Below, in pieces: positions 16,651 to 25,519 of a stretch of 64,000 nucleotides of DNA (its first letter is position 1; each line of letters begins with the position of its first letter). The stretch is taken from assembly GCA_050309795.1 (NCBI GenBank), contig JBNRMW010000036.1, forward strand, positions 1 to 64,000. Reading direction: 5' to 3'. The stretch comes from JBNRMW01 sp050309795 (GTDB lineage: Bacteria > Bacillota_I > Bacilli_A > Erysipelotrichales > Erysipelotrichaceae). Made by a program: the position numbers and the translations under genes. The notes under the pieces were generated by a model. That model did no database searches. It was not told where the DNA came from and saw nothing but the letters and a program-made list of their open reading frames with translations.

Positions 16651-17517
16651 ATGGGACCAAAAAACGTACGAAGCGATTACGAACTACTCGACAGTGGAGC
16701 TTATGAAAAACTAGAGCGTTGGGGGGATTATATCTTAATTCGACCCGAACCCACCGCGCTTTGGAGAAGAGATTCCCGTCTTTATCAATGGTATCAAGCT
16801 GATGGCCATTATCTTCGCAATGAAAAGAATCAAGGCCAATGGCAGTTTCGAACCGAGCTACCAAATAATTGGATCTTTCACTATAAAGACTTAAGATTTA
16901 AAATCGTCCCTTCAGAAAACAAACATACTGGCCTCTTTCCTGAACAAGCAATAAATTGGCAATGGATGGAACACTTAATTCACCACGCACAAAAGCCGGT
17001 TCAGGTCTTAAATCTCTTCGCTTATACAGGAGCAGCTTCATTAGTTTGTGCCCAGGCAGGCGCTCAGCAGGTCGTCCACGTAGATGCTTCGCGAAGTATT
17101 GTCAATTGGGCCAAAGAAAACCGTGACCTTTCCAGCCTTGAAGATTATTCTATCCGTTTTTTAGTGGATGATTGCGTGAAATTCGTCCAGAAAGAACAAC
17201 GGCGCGAAAATCGCTACCAAGCCATTATCATGGATCCTCCAAGCTATGGTCGTGGACCAAACAATGAGATATGGAAAATCGAAGATCAATTACAACCACT
17301 CATCGAGGCTTGTCTAGAGATTTTTGATACCGATAATCCCCTATTTTTTCTCATCAATACCTATACCACCAATCTTTCGGTTCAAACTTTAAAAAACATC
17401 ATGATTCAAAACTTTGGTCATCTTCAGGGAACCATTGAAGTCTTTGAAAATGGGTTACCTCATTCAAACAACGACCTCACTTTGCCTTGTGGGGTCTGTG
17501 CACGGTGGTCTAAATGA
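16651..17517 (+). CDS. Class I SAM-dependent rRNA methyltransferase (RlmI/RlmK-like)
   Basis: A 288-residue methyltransferase. The N-terminal part carries the KHTGLFPEQ segment typical of the RlmI/RlmK-type group; SAM binding uses VLNLFAYTGAAS, an acidic HVDAS after the second strand, and the catalytic IMDPPSYGRG near 200-209. Relatives methylate cytosine or guanine of 23S rRNA, but the exact base is not deducible. The ATG at 16651 follows AAGGAG by 8 nt; the ATG at 16621 belongs to the -10 box. It is coupled by ATGA to the next gene, another RNA modifier. Confidence 0.82.
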   Translation: MGPKNVRSDYELLDSGAYEKLERWGDYILIRPEPTALWRRDSRLYQWYQADGHYLRNEKNQGQWQFRTELPNNWIFHYKDLRFKIVPSENKHTGLFPEQAINWQWMEHLIHHAQKPVQVLNLFAYTGAASLVCAQAGAQQVVHVDASRSIVNWAKENRDLSSLEDYSIRFLVDDCVKFVQKEQRRENRYQAIIMDPPSYGRGPNNEIWKIEDQLQPLIEACLEIFDTDNPLFFLINTYTTNLSVQTLKNIMIQNFGHLQGTIEVFENGLPHSNNDLTLPCGVCARWSK

Positions 17518-18218
17518 TTCCCATTATTTATGAAGACAATCATCTCTTAGTGGTTGAAAAACCTGAAAATATGCCCGTCCAAGCGGATCAAAGCCAGGAT
17601 CAAGATTTACTCAACCTCCTAAAAGAAGACCTTAAAACCCGTTATAACAAGCCAGGTGAAGCGTTTCTAGGATTAGTCCATCGTCTTGATCGGCCCGTTG
17701 GTGGTGTCATGGTTTTTGCGAAAACAAGTAAAGCCGCTAGCCGCTTATCCGACCAAATTCGGCGCAATCGCTGGAAGAAGAAATATTATGCAGTAACCCA
17801 ACAGTTCTTAGAGCCCCAACAACTCGACGACTTGCTTTTAAAAGACCGAAAAACCAATACCACAACCATCAACCCCAAAGGAAAACCAAGCACTTTAATC
17901 ATTCAAGAGACCATTCCACAAGCACCCTTCTATTTATTAGATATCGATTTAATCACTGGTCGTTCCCATCAAATACGCGTTCAATTAGCGCATAGAAACG
18001 CCCCCATTTGGGGCGATCAACGCTACAACCCCCAAGCAAAGATTGGTCAACAAATTGCGTTATTTGCTTACGAACTACAAATTGAACACCCAACCACTAA
18101 AAAAGTGCTCACCTTTCGATTAGCACTTCCTGATCGTTATCCATTCAATCAGTTTTTAAAGCCAGAATTTGAGCCGTTATTTTCAACAGCGTATCACGAT
18201 CATGATGGCGAACAATAA
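17514..18218 (+). CDS. RluA-family pseudouridine synthase
   Basis: A 234-residue RNA pseudouridine synthase without an S4 domain. The catalytic motif HRLDRPVGG holds the active aspartate (D59), followed by AKTSKAA and, further on, the family segment TGRSHQIRVQLA with GDQRY. The target position in rRNA or tRNA cannot be told. It overlaps the preceding methyltransferase by 4 bp. Its last 74 bp are antisense to the end of the ATP-grasp gene. Confidence 0.88.
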   Translation: MIPIIYEDNHLLVVEKPENMPVQADQSQDQDLLNLLKEDLKTRYNKPGEAFLGLVHRLDRPVGGVMVFAKTSKAASRLSDQIRRNRWKKKYYAVTQQFLEPQQLDDLLLKDRKTNTTTINPKGKPSTLIIQETIPQAPFYLLDIDLITGRSHQIRVQLAHRNAPIWGDQRYNPQAKIGQQIALFAYELQIEHPTTKKVLTFRLALPDRYPFNQFLKPEFEPLFSTAYHDHDGEQ

Positions 18219-19311
18219 TCGCTACATCCCCCATTAAACGACTCATGACATAGGGAACCGGCGACACTTGAACAATAGCCATTGGGAAACGTTGATTTAT
18301 ATCATCTAAGGAATATTGATAGTGATGGGTATGTCGACGAGCAACATAACCACAAAAATATGGATAATCCACTTCGATAGAAAAAGGTTGTCTCGCCATT
18401 ATACGAGCATATTCCTTATATAAATCAATATCGTTCGCAAAGTTCATGACATCCAAACCATAGCCTCCCACCGGACGACAATTTAACTCCAGGGCGATGT
18501 ATTGGTCGTTACCCAAATCGAACAGTTCCATATGGAAAAATCGCCCCCTTAAATTAAATGCATCCACGGCACGCTGGCCTAACTGCACAAAGGTGTCTGA
18601 TAAATGACGTTGGGCATAAAAGTACACTTCTTTTTCATCGGTCATAATTTCTAATAAAGGAGCATTATAAACCAAGGACGAATAATAAACGATATTTCCA
18701 TCTAAATCGACCAAGCCATCAAAGGTCACAATGTTCGCGTCAACAAACGCTTCCATTAAATACACTTGGTCGTCTTTGTGACTAAAAAAGGCTTCAACTT
18801 CTTGTTTATTATTAATTTTATATGTTTGACTTGCACCAACCCCACGATCAGGTTTTATAATAATCGGATAACCAACTTCTTTAACAAACGCTAAGACATT
18901 TCTTATCGATCGAACTTGACGACCCTTGGCAACTGGAACCTTCGCTTTCTTAAAAGTTTTTTTCATTTCCAGTTTAGAGCGAATCGATGTGATCGATTGT
19001 TGATTTAATCCAAAAATGTTAAAGTCGGTCCGTAATCGTGCATCCAATTCCATCCAATGTTCGTTATGAGATTCTAAAAAATCAATTCGCCCATATTGAT
19101 ACACAAAATAAGCAAGCCCTTTATAAACGGCTTCATAATCGTTAAGGCTAGGGACATGGTAATAGTACGTTAAATTATTCTTTAAAGTCGGACTCAAATG
19201 GTGGAACGGTGTCTCACCAATCCCAAGCACACGAAAACCCTGCAAACGTAATTGAATGACAAAGTGCTCATAATTAAAGGGAAAATTAGGTGAAACAAAA
19301 ACAAAATTCAT
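18145..19311 (-). CDS. ATP-grasp domain ligase of unknown substrate
   Basis: A 388-residue ATP-grasp protein. A Rossmann-like N-terminal region (about 1-110) precedes the ATP-grasp core: KAKVPVAKGR, then GYPIIIKPDRGVGASQTYKI (P-loop-like lysine and glycine-rich turn near 150-170), and the metal-binding end FHMELFDL...ALELNCRPVGG. Such enzymes join a carboxylate to an amine through an acyl phosphate. The start has AAGGAGG. It is the last gene of a six-gene set with a patatin phospholipase and cardiolipin synthase, so the substrate may be lipid- or envelope-related, but this is inference. Confidence 0.8.
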   Translation of the reverse strand: MNFVFVSPNFPFNYEHFVIQLRLQGFRVLGIGETPFHHLSPTLKNNLTYYYHVPSLNDYEAVYKGLAYFVYQYGRIDFLESHNEHWMELDARLRTDFNIFGLNQQSITSIRSKLEMKKTFKKAKVPVAKGRQVRSIRNVLAFVKEVGYPIIIKPDRGVGASQTYKINNKQEVEAFFSHKDDQVYLMEAFVDANIVTFDGLVDLDGNIVYYSSLVYNAPLLEIMTDEKEVYFYAQRHLSDTFVQLGQRAVDAFNLRGRFFHMELFDLGNDQYIALELNCRPVGGYGLDVMNFANDIDLYKEYARIMARQPFSIEVDYPYFCGYVARRHTHHYQYSLDDINQRFPMAIVQVSPVPYVMSRLMGDVAIIVRHHDRDTLLKITAQILALKTD

Positions 19312-19327
19312 ACCGTCCTCCTTTAGT

Positions 19328-20182
19328 TTATGGTTTTAAGTAGGCAAATAACGCTTCTTTTTGACGCTCACAGTCTCTTTTAGCCATTTCAAAAAGTTTT
19401 ACAAATTGATCGTGACTTCCTTTATAGCGTGTGACCCCTGTTTCTTCTGTTGGAAATAAATAAATACAATTCCCCTGTTGGACTAACTCATCAACGAGGG
19501 CTCGCTCTTGATAATATACATCGGTCCGTTGAGCGAAATCATCGACCATGGGTTTATGGAAAGGATAGCGTATATGTTTTAAAAACCAAATAGTCGCTTT
19601 CTTAAACGGTGGGCGCACATAATCCGGAGATTTGGTGGTTACAACAATGTGCTTTTTACATCCAACCTCGATTGAACGTCGAATCGGAATCATGGTTGTG
19701 ACCCCACCATCCGTGTATTTTGTTCCATTTATTTTGACAAACTTTCCAAAAAACGGAAGAGCTGTCGCCGCTTTTATCCAGCGTGGTTGGTTGGCGATGT
19801 CGTTATTTGTTTTCCAAAGTGTTTCATAGGTATCCATCGAGTAGACACCAATTTCTAAATCCGTTTTACTGTTAACTAACCGTTTTGGATCGAAACCAGC
19901 TTCAAATATTTTTCGATCATATATTTCGTCGTAAGCAATCAACTGCCCTTCTTTCAAAATGGGCTTAATGCCTACATAATCAGGATTAGGTGCAATATTC
20001 ACGCTGCCTTCAAACAACAAATCGTTTTGATCCGCCGCATAAAAAGCGCCATACATGCCACCGCTTGAAATCCCCACACAATAGTTTGCGTAGAGACCCT
20101 GATCCAAGAGCCAGGACAAGACCCCCGCCGTATATGCACCACGCATCCCGCCGCCCTCTAACACTAAACCTACTTTTTCCAT
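19328..20182 (-). CDS. Patatin-like phospholipase (YjjU/RssA type)
   Basis: A 284-residue patatin-fold hydrolase with the oxyanion loop EGGGMRG (residues 9-15), the nucleophile elbow GISSG (S39) and the partner aspartate in TDGG (D158). This Ser-Asp dyad hydrolyses acyl esters of phospholipids. No signal peptide, so probably cytoplasmic and acting on the inner leaflet. AGGAGAG precedes the ATG. The gene starts 12 bp after the cardiolipin synthase stop. Confidence 0.88.
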   Translation of the reverse strand: MEKVGLVLEGGGMRGAYTAGVLSWLLDQGLYANYCVGISSGGMYGAFYAADQNDLLFEGSVNIAPNPDYVGIKPILKEGQLIAYDEIYDRKIFEAGFDPKRLVNSKTDLEIGVYSMDTYETLWKTNNDIANQPRWIKAATALPFFGKFVKINGTKYTDGGVTTMIPIRRSIEVGCKKHIVVTTKSPDYVRPPFKKATIWFLKHIRYPFHKPMVDDFAQRTDVYYQERALVDELVQQGNCIYLFPTEETGVTRYKGSHDQFVKLFEMAKRDCERQKEALFAYLKP

Positions 20183-20193
20183 CGTTTTCTCTC

Positions 20194-21705
20194 CTACATT
20201 AATCCTGAAAATAAATTAATAATCAAATACAAAAGCCGTTTACCTAGCGACCAGGCTTCAATATCTTTCGCATCCTGTTTAACGCACACCTTCAAGGTGG
20301 CTAAAAAGTCGTCACGCGCTTGAATAATGGCTTTTGATTGATACAGCACCACACCACATTCAAAATTCAAATAGTACGAACGGAAATCCATATTAGCCGT
20401 CGAAACAGACGCAATGTCATCATCACTGACGATGAGTTTCGAATGAACAAATCCTGGCTCATACTCATAAATCTTGACCCCAGCCTTGATCAGTTGTGGA
20501 TAATTTGATTTCGTTTTCAAGTTTACCAATTTTTTATCTGGAATACCAGGAACGACAATTCGTACATCGACACCCCCTTGAGCCGCTAAGGTCAAGGCTT
20601 TAATCATTTCATAACCAATAATTAAATAAGGTGTGAAGATATAACAGTACTCTTTTGCGTTATTGATCATGTTCAAATGAATCGTCTCGCTAATATATAA
20701 ATCATCCGCTGGAGCATCCGCATACGGTTGCACATAGCCATCTCCGACAACTTCAGAAGCCACATAGAAGTCTTCTACCTTTTCATCGGTCTTTTCATAG
20801 AAATGATACGTTGATAAAAAGATTTCGGTCAGTGAAAACACTGCTTCACCTTCAATCCGAATACCATTGTCTTTCCAATGACCAAATCGTTCAATCAAAT
20901 TAACATATTCATCCGCAATATTGGCACCCCCAACATAACCTACTTTCCCATCGACGACACAAATCTTACGGTGATCGCGATTATTGGTCGTGACCAAAAC
21001 TCGAAGCGATAAAGGATTGAAGGAAACCGCTTTAATACCATTTTTCAATAAATACCGGTGATATTCCTTATCAATAAACGAAGCACCAAAATCGTCGTAT
21101 ATTAAGCGCACATCGACCCCTTCTTGAGCCTTACGAATCAAGGTATCCACTAGAATTTTCCAAACAGTCCCATCTTTAATAATATAATATTCCAAAAAAA
21201 TGAACGATTTCGCCTGTTGAATATCTTCCAACATCTGCGAAAACATTTCTTCACCCGATGGAAAATAGTGACTTTGCGTTCGATCATAGATCGGATAATT
21301 TGCCATTTTCTCTAAATATGTAATGGTCTTATTAATATGTGGATCTTCCAAATCAACCTCAAATTCATGTTCCTTTAAAATATGTTCATGATAAAACTGC
21401 TTAAAATTAAGCGCCATTCGAAAAGCTCTTTCCGTTTGTCTATTCCCCATTAAAAGATAGAAAAATGGACCAAAAATTGGAATCCCCAAAATAATAACAT
21501 ACCAAGTCTGAAGGAAAATCGGGTGGATATCCGTCTTCGTATTCATATACAAGACCATGACCAAAGCAATAATATCCATAACCACATAAAACGAAATAAA
21601 CCACCGATTCAAGGTTAAAACCACCCAGAATAACAGCACAATCTGTAACACAAACCCTAAAAAGGCTTGGACTAATTTATTCGTTAAAAACTTATATATC
21701 CACAT
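20194..21705 (-). CDS. cls: Cardiolipin synthase
   Basis: A 503-residue phospholipase D-superfamily enzyme that condenses two phosphatidylglycerols to cardiolipin. Two N-terminal membrane helices (about 10-55) are followed by another hydrophobic stretch and two HKD motifs: HRKICVVD with GGANIADEY, and HSKLIVSD with STANMDFRS. Length equals the family norm. It begins 4 bp after the GNAT gene, with GAGGT before the ATG. Confidence 0.92.
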   Translation of the reverse strand: MWIYKFLTNKLVQAFLGFVLQIVLLFWVVLTLNRWFISFYVVMDIIALVMVLYMNTKTDIHPIFLQTWYVIILGIPIFGPFFYLLMGNRQTERAFRMALNFKQFYHEHILKEHEFEVDLEDPHINKTITYLEKMANYPIYDRTQSHYFPSGEEMFSQMLEDIQQAKSFIFLEYYIIKDGTVWKILVDTLIRKAQEGVDVRLIYDDFGASFIDKEYHRYLLKNGIKAVSFNPLSLRVLVTTNNRDHRKICVVDGKVGYVGGANIADEYVNLIERFGHWKDNGIRIEGEAVFSLTEIFLSTYHFYEKTDEKVEDFYVASEVVGDGYVQPYADAPADDLYISETIHLNMINNAKEYCYIFTPYLIIGYEMIKALTLAAQGGVDVRIVVPGIPDKKLVNLKTKSNYPQLIKAGVKIYEYEPGFVHSKLIVSDDDIASVSTANMDFRSYYLNFECGVVLYQSKAIIQARDDFLATLKVCVKQDAKDIEAWSLGKRLLYLIINLFSGLM

Positions 21706-21708
21706 AAT

Positions 21709-22188
21709 CTACCTCAGATCGATTCGATACACTTTCTTGAGACGGTCGCCCTGCCTATATAACGGCTCGTCTTTGGGAACAACTGCTAAATCAATAAACT
21801 CTGCTCCAAGTAATTCAATAATTCGTTGGGAAGCCCCATTATCGGCATTACATGTTATTAACAATTCATCCATCTCTAAATGGCGGGCCAGTATCAACAA
21901 CAAGCGACTCGCCGCGAGCGAATATCGCTGACCACGATAAGGCACCAAGATATTATATCCGATATGTCCTAGATAATAGAGCGTTTGAAAATCCCCCAGC
22001 CGAATATCACAATAACCTACTAAAGAATGGGGTTCTTTTCGATAAATTTCATAACTATAGGTTTCTAAATGTTCGCCCCAATAATAGTCATAATACGCTC
22101 TCTCCAGCTTTAAATAAATCTGTTCATCCTCTAATTGAATAGATTTAACTTTGCGCGTCAACAACCTGTTGTAATACTTTTTGAACAT
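21709..22188 (-). CDS. GNAT-family N-acetyltransferase
   Basis: A 159-residue GNAT-like protein. The acetyl-CoA region reads IGYNILVPYRGQRYSLAAS (about 76-94), where RGQRYSLAA is the pyrophosphate-binding R/Q-x-x-G-x-G/A signature in degenerate form. ITCNADNGASQRIIELLGAE is the typical fourth strand with Asn. The substrate is unknown. The predicted start overlaps the glutaredoxin-like gene by 44 bp with only a weak purine tract, so a later start is possible. Confidence 0.75.
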   Translation of the reverse strand: MFKKYYNRLLTRKVKSIQLEDEQIYLKLERAYYDYYWGEHLETYSYEIYRKEPHSLVGYCDIRLGDFQTLYYLGHIGYNILVPYRGQRYSLAASRLLLILARHLEMDELLITCNADNGASQRIIELLGAEFIDLAVVPKDEPLYRQGDRLKKVYRIDLR

Positions 22189-22414
22189 CCTCTTTCTTCA
22201 TCGCTCCTTCAAATAATTTTTCATCTTTATAATAAAATGTCGGAACATAATAGTAATCAAAAGTATCCGCTAAAGCTGCTTGTTCTTTCTCTTCAATCAT
22301 TTCTAACTCTAATTGAGCGTAGAGTGGGTTTTCTTGCCGCAACTCATCCAGATATTTCATTGCCCGTTTACAATATGGACAATTTTTTAGATAAAATAGT
22401 TTAAAATCTTTCAT
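22145..22414 (-). CDS. Glutaredoxin/thioredoxin-like protein
   Basis: An 89-residue thioredoxin-fold protein with the redox motif CPYC (C12 and C15) and the cis-proline in YYVPTFYY, expected to reduce disulfides or mixed thiols in the cytoplasm. I chose the ATG at 22414 because AGGAGG lies 7 nt upstream; a start at 22465 would place it inside the preceding gene. Its start overlaps the end of the membrane-protein gene by 14 bp. Confidence 0.85.
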   Translation of the reverse strand: MKDFKLFYLKNCPYCKRAMKYLDELRQENPLYAQLELEMIEEKEQAALADTFDYYYVPTFYYKDEKLFEGAMKKEDVQKVLQQVVDAQS

Positions 22415-23183
22415 GATTTTTCCTCCTATATATATTTTTAATATACATGAAAACGAAACAAACAACGACTAATTGGACCAAGAAAATAATCCACTCTTGG
22501 TTTGTTAACAACGTCGTCCATTGAATAGAAACAAAATACACTAACTCCAATAAAACCGATAAAAACAACATTTTCCAACCTTGTTGACGCAAACCTTTTC
22601 CTAATAACCAAGTCGATATACTAAAAATAACCGTTACCAAAACCAAAGACATGACGGAACTAAGAATCGAGAACACCGACAAATCCTGTAGCTGCTTAAT
22701 CACTGCTTCAATCTCAGTGATCGCTAATCCTAAATCATAAATGGATTGATTGTTGATCATTCGTATAATCAATATATTTTGAACAAATAAAACACCCATG
22801 CCAAGGATGCCCGAAATCGCGCCTTGGCCAATGCCCATCGTTATTAAATCTTGGCTTCGATGTTGATCTTGAGGACGTCTTAAAATGCCTTTTAAAATCA
22901 CAAGACGAATCAGTACATGTGAAAGAACCAAAAACAACACCCGAACCAAAGCACCCGAAAACGAACTCACCAAGGTGGTACCTAGATTCGGAAAAAACGT
23001 CGACAGTAACCTCATAAATGGTTGGTATAAGATTAGGTCTCGAACAATTAAAACCATCGATCCCGCTAACCACGGTTTGAAAAGTCCCTTCTGATTTCGA
23101 AACAAAAACCAAGGGCTACAGGCTAAAAGCACCAAAATCAATAATCCAATAAAAAATGAAACGGTCTTTTCAATAGGTATCAT
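22401..23183 (-). CDS. Polytopic membrane protein, possibly YhfC-type
   Basis: A 260-residue protein with seven or so hydrophobic segments. The middle segment ITMGIGQGAISGILGMG, between charged loops, resembles the YhfC family of putative intramembrane proteases, but the match is weak and I see no convincing metal-binding set. It is the first gene of the six-gene set. The ATG at 23183 has no Shine-Dalgarno and lies only 6 nt after a TATAAT box, so it may be translated leaderlessly. Confidence 0.6.
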   Translation of the reverse strand: MIPIEKTVSFFIGLLILVLLACSPWFLFRNQKGLFKPWLAGSMVLIVRDLILYQPFMRLLSTFFPNLGTTLVSSFSGALVRVLFLVLSHVLIRLVILKGILRRPQDQHRSQDLITMGIGQGAISGILGMGVLFVQNILIIRMINNQSIYDLGLAITEIEAVIKQLQDLSVFSILSSVMSLVLVTVIFSISTWLLGKGLRQQGWKMLFLSVLLELVYFVSIQWTTLLTNQEWIIFLVQLVVVCFVFMYIKNIYRRKNHERF

Positions 23184-23189
23184 AGGGCA

Positions 23190-23198
23190 ATTATACCA
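23190..23198 (-). promoter_or_regulatory. Extended -10 promoter directly before the ATG
   Basis: TGGTATAAT on the minus strand ends 6 nt before the ATG at 23183. Transcription would start at or beside the start codon, giving a leaderless mRNA for the lipid operon. Confidence 0.5.
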
Positions 23199-23251
23199 CA
23201 ACGACTTTAGGAAAAAAGGCCGTAAACCACTATCAAAAAAAGGGAGGAATC

Positions 23252-23887
23252 ATGATTGTACTTATGAGTTTAATCATCGCATCTTTTTTACATAGTCACG
23301 CACACCGTCAACAAAGCAACCAACAATCTCTGTATTCCGTTTGTTATCATTGTCAAAAACCACTTCAACTTGGTGATTTAATACCTTTGTTTTCATATTT
23401 GTTTCTTCGGGGAAAAAGCCGTTGTTGTCAACAAAAAATACCGATCCATTATATCCTAGCGGAGCTGATGGGGCTTGGCGTGGGGTTTTTGTTGTCCATA
23501 TTTCCTGTTTCCATATTGGAAATAGCCTTAAGTTGGTCTCTTTTTTATAATTTTTGGCTGGATTTGTATACGTATCATCTTCACATCTCTTTATTTATTC
23601 TCTGCTGGGTACATGCCTTTCTTTTTCCTAGTTTTTCAATGGTCCATGGGTTGTTGATTTTATTGCTTGTTCTCGCCTCTTTGCTGGACAAACTTGGTTG
23701 GGGCGATACTTTTGTTTTGGCAGCCCTTTTAGTTCGATACGATCTTTTTCTTTTTAATTTTGCGTTGTTTTCGAGCAGTGTTTTAGCACTTTTTAGTTAC
23801 CCATGGTTAAAAAAAGACCAAGAGATGGTTCCCTTTGGTCCTTTCATTTGTTCAATTTATTTTATTTTACTCTACATAGTCCCGTAA
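23252..23887 (+). CDS. Prepilin peptidase (type IV leader peptidase, A24)
   Basis: A 211-residue polytopic aspartic protease that cleaves and N-methylates type IV pilin-like precursors. The cytoplasmic zinc loop holds C31, C34 and a C58-C59 pair (RCCQQKI) where relatives have C-x2-C. The catalytic aspartates are D104 (FWLDLYT) and D152 in GWGD. GGGAGG precedes the start. No pilin, ComG or GspE gene is in the window, so it stands alone. Its last 21 bp overlap the opposite pyrophosphatase gene. Confidence 0.85.
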   Translation: MIVLMSLIIASFLHSHAHRQQSNQQSLYSVCYHCQKPLQLGDLIPLFSYLFLRGKSRCCQQKIPIHYILAELMGLGVGFLLSIFPVSILEIALSWSLFYNFWLDLYTYHLHISLFILCWVHAFLFPSFSMVHGLLILLLVLASLLDKLGWGDTFVLAALLVRYDLFLFNFALFSSSVLALFSYPWLKKDQEMVPFGPFICSIYFILLYIVP

Positions 23888-25519
23888 AACTAACGAAAGT
23901 TTTGGAATAATTTGGTTTTTGCGTGACACGACCCCATCAATAAAGGTTGTGGCTCGTTGACCAGATTCCGCAGGCCAAGCGCGATCAACAAACTCACATA
24001 GCTTACCTGCTGCCAACATAATGGATCCATTATCATGAACCGATGTGAATACCATGAGCCATAAATCAATCTGATGGCGCTGAACTTGTTCTTCTAATGC
24101 TGCCTGTAGCTCTTTTGAAATTCCACTAACTTCATTCAGTTGATAGAGCGTATATTGGGAAACATTGATGCGGGAGCCTTGAAGGGTAAATTCCTTCATA
24201 TCGTGATGCATAATACTTTCCATCGTTAATCCTTTTAAAGAACTGGCGATGGTAAAAATGTCTTTAGCAAACTCATCGCTGTCTAAGCTGGCCAACACAG
24301 CTAAGTATTGGGCCAATTGGATATCCGCTGGAGTCGTGGTTGGCGATTTAAAGTTAAGCGTGTCGGAAATCATCGCTCCCAGTAAAAGGCCCGCCATATC
24401 CGGTTCGATATCAATTCCCGATTCTAAATATAGTTTTGTAATGATTGTAGCCGTCGATCCAACAATTTCGTTTCTAAACACGATGGGTTTATTCGTCGAC
24501 AAATCTCCAATCCGATGATGATCAATAATTTCAATGATGTCAGCATTTTCAATGCCTCGCACCGACTGGCGCATTTCATTATGGTCGACTAAGATTAATT
24601 TCTTTAATTTAGCGTTCAACAAGTGATAGCGAGACACAAAACCAAAGATATGGTTTTGATCGTCAACCACAGGATAAGCACGGTAGCGCGACATAATGAC
24701 CTTTTTAGCGACATCTTCAACAAATTCGGCTTTATTAAACAGCACTAAATTTGTCGTCATCAATTTCTCTATCGGTGCGGAATAGAACAAATAACGCGAG
24801 GTATTCATGGTTCCATGTCCAGAAATAATAATGGCACAGCCTTTTTCACGAGCGGCTTCAATCACCATCGGTGCGACATTATTAGCCCAAACGACAATCA
24901 ATATCGCTGCATTTTTAGCAATTACTTGGAGTTGTGCTTGAGTATCGTTACCTACTATAACAATCCGGTTATCCAAAACATAATTATCAAGTTTTGTGGC
25001 TGCAATAGCAATGATGGAAGTTTTACCATCGTGCCGTGGCGTTTCCGGAGCATAAATGAGTTTTCCATCGATGGCCTTCGAAATATACTCAATCGGCGTT
25101 TCTCGCAAGAGCTCAATGGCTTTTGCGGTGTCCCCTAACACAGCTTGAGAAATGTTTGAAGTCGTTAATATCCCTTGGAGTTGGTTGAGATGATTGACAA
25201 CCGCAAACACGGGTTTATCAACATGTTCCATCATTTCAATGACTTCGCGAATCGTCGCTTCTTTCGAAATACGGATCGGTTCGTCCATTTCAATCTCATC
25301 TAATTGTGCTCGAGCATCGGTTAGTAAAACGGGTTCTGGTACATTGAATCGCTCCAACAAATATTCGGTTTCTGAATTGATTGCCCCTAAACGACAAGCA
25401 ATAGCATTCACCCCTAATTGTTGTTTAAGATGTGCATACGCAATTGCTGACACAATGGAATCGGTGTCTGGGTTTCGATGCCCGGTCACATAGACAACTT
25501 CATTACTCATTTGATTCAT
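23867..25519 (-). CDS. ppaC: Manganese-dependent inorganic pyrophosphatase with CBS and DRTGG domains
   Basis: A 550-residue family II pyrophosphatase of the regulated type. The DHH catalytic part starts GHRNPDTDS and continues after the insert with IIDHHRIGD; the DHHA2 part contains FTSVHDNGSIML. The insert between them carries two CBS halves (about 70-125 and 250-310) and a DRTGG-like domain. In characterised members these bind adenine nucleotides to adjust activity. It hydrolyses PPi released by biosynthesis. The ATG overlaps the SDR stop by 4 bp. Confidence 0.92.
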   Translation of the reverse strand: MNQMSNEVVYVTGHRNPDTDSIVSAIAYAHLKQQLGVNAIACRLGAINSETEYLLERFNVPEPVLLTDARAQLDEIEMDEPIRISKEATIREVIEMMEHVDKPVFAVVNHLNQLQGILTTSNISQAVLGDTAKAIELLRETPIEYISKAIDGKLIYAPETPRHDGKTSIIAIAATKLDNYVLDNRIVIVGNDTQAQLQVIAKNAAILIVVWANNVAPMVIEAAREKGCAIIISGHGTMNTSRYLFYSAPIEKLMTTNLVLFNKAEFVEDVAKKVIMSRYRAYPVVDDQNHIFGFVSRYHLLNAKLKKLILVDHNEMRQSVRGIENADIIEIIDHHRIGDLSTNKPIVFRNEIVGSTATIITKLYLESGIDIEPDMAGLLLGAMISDTLNFKSPTTTPADIQLAQYLAVLASLDSDEFAKDIFTIASSLKGLTMESIMHHDMKEFTLQGSRINVSQYTLYQLNEVSGISKELQAALEEQVQRHQIDLWLMVFTSVHDNGSIMLAAGKLCEFVDRAWPAESGQRATTFIDGVVSRKNQIIPKLSLVLRDYVE

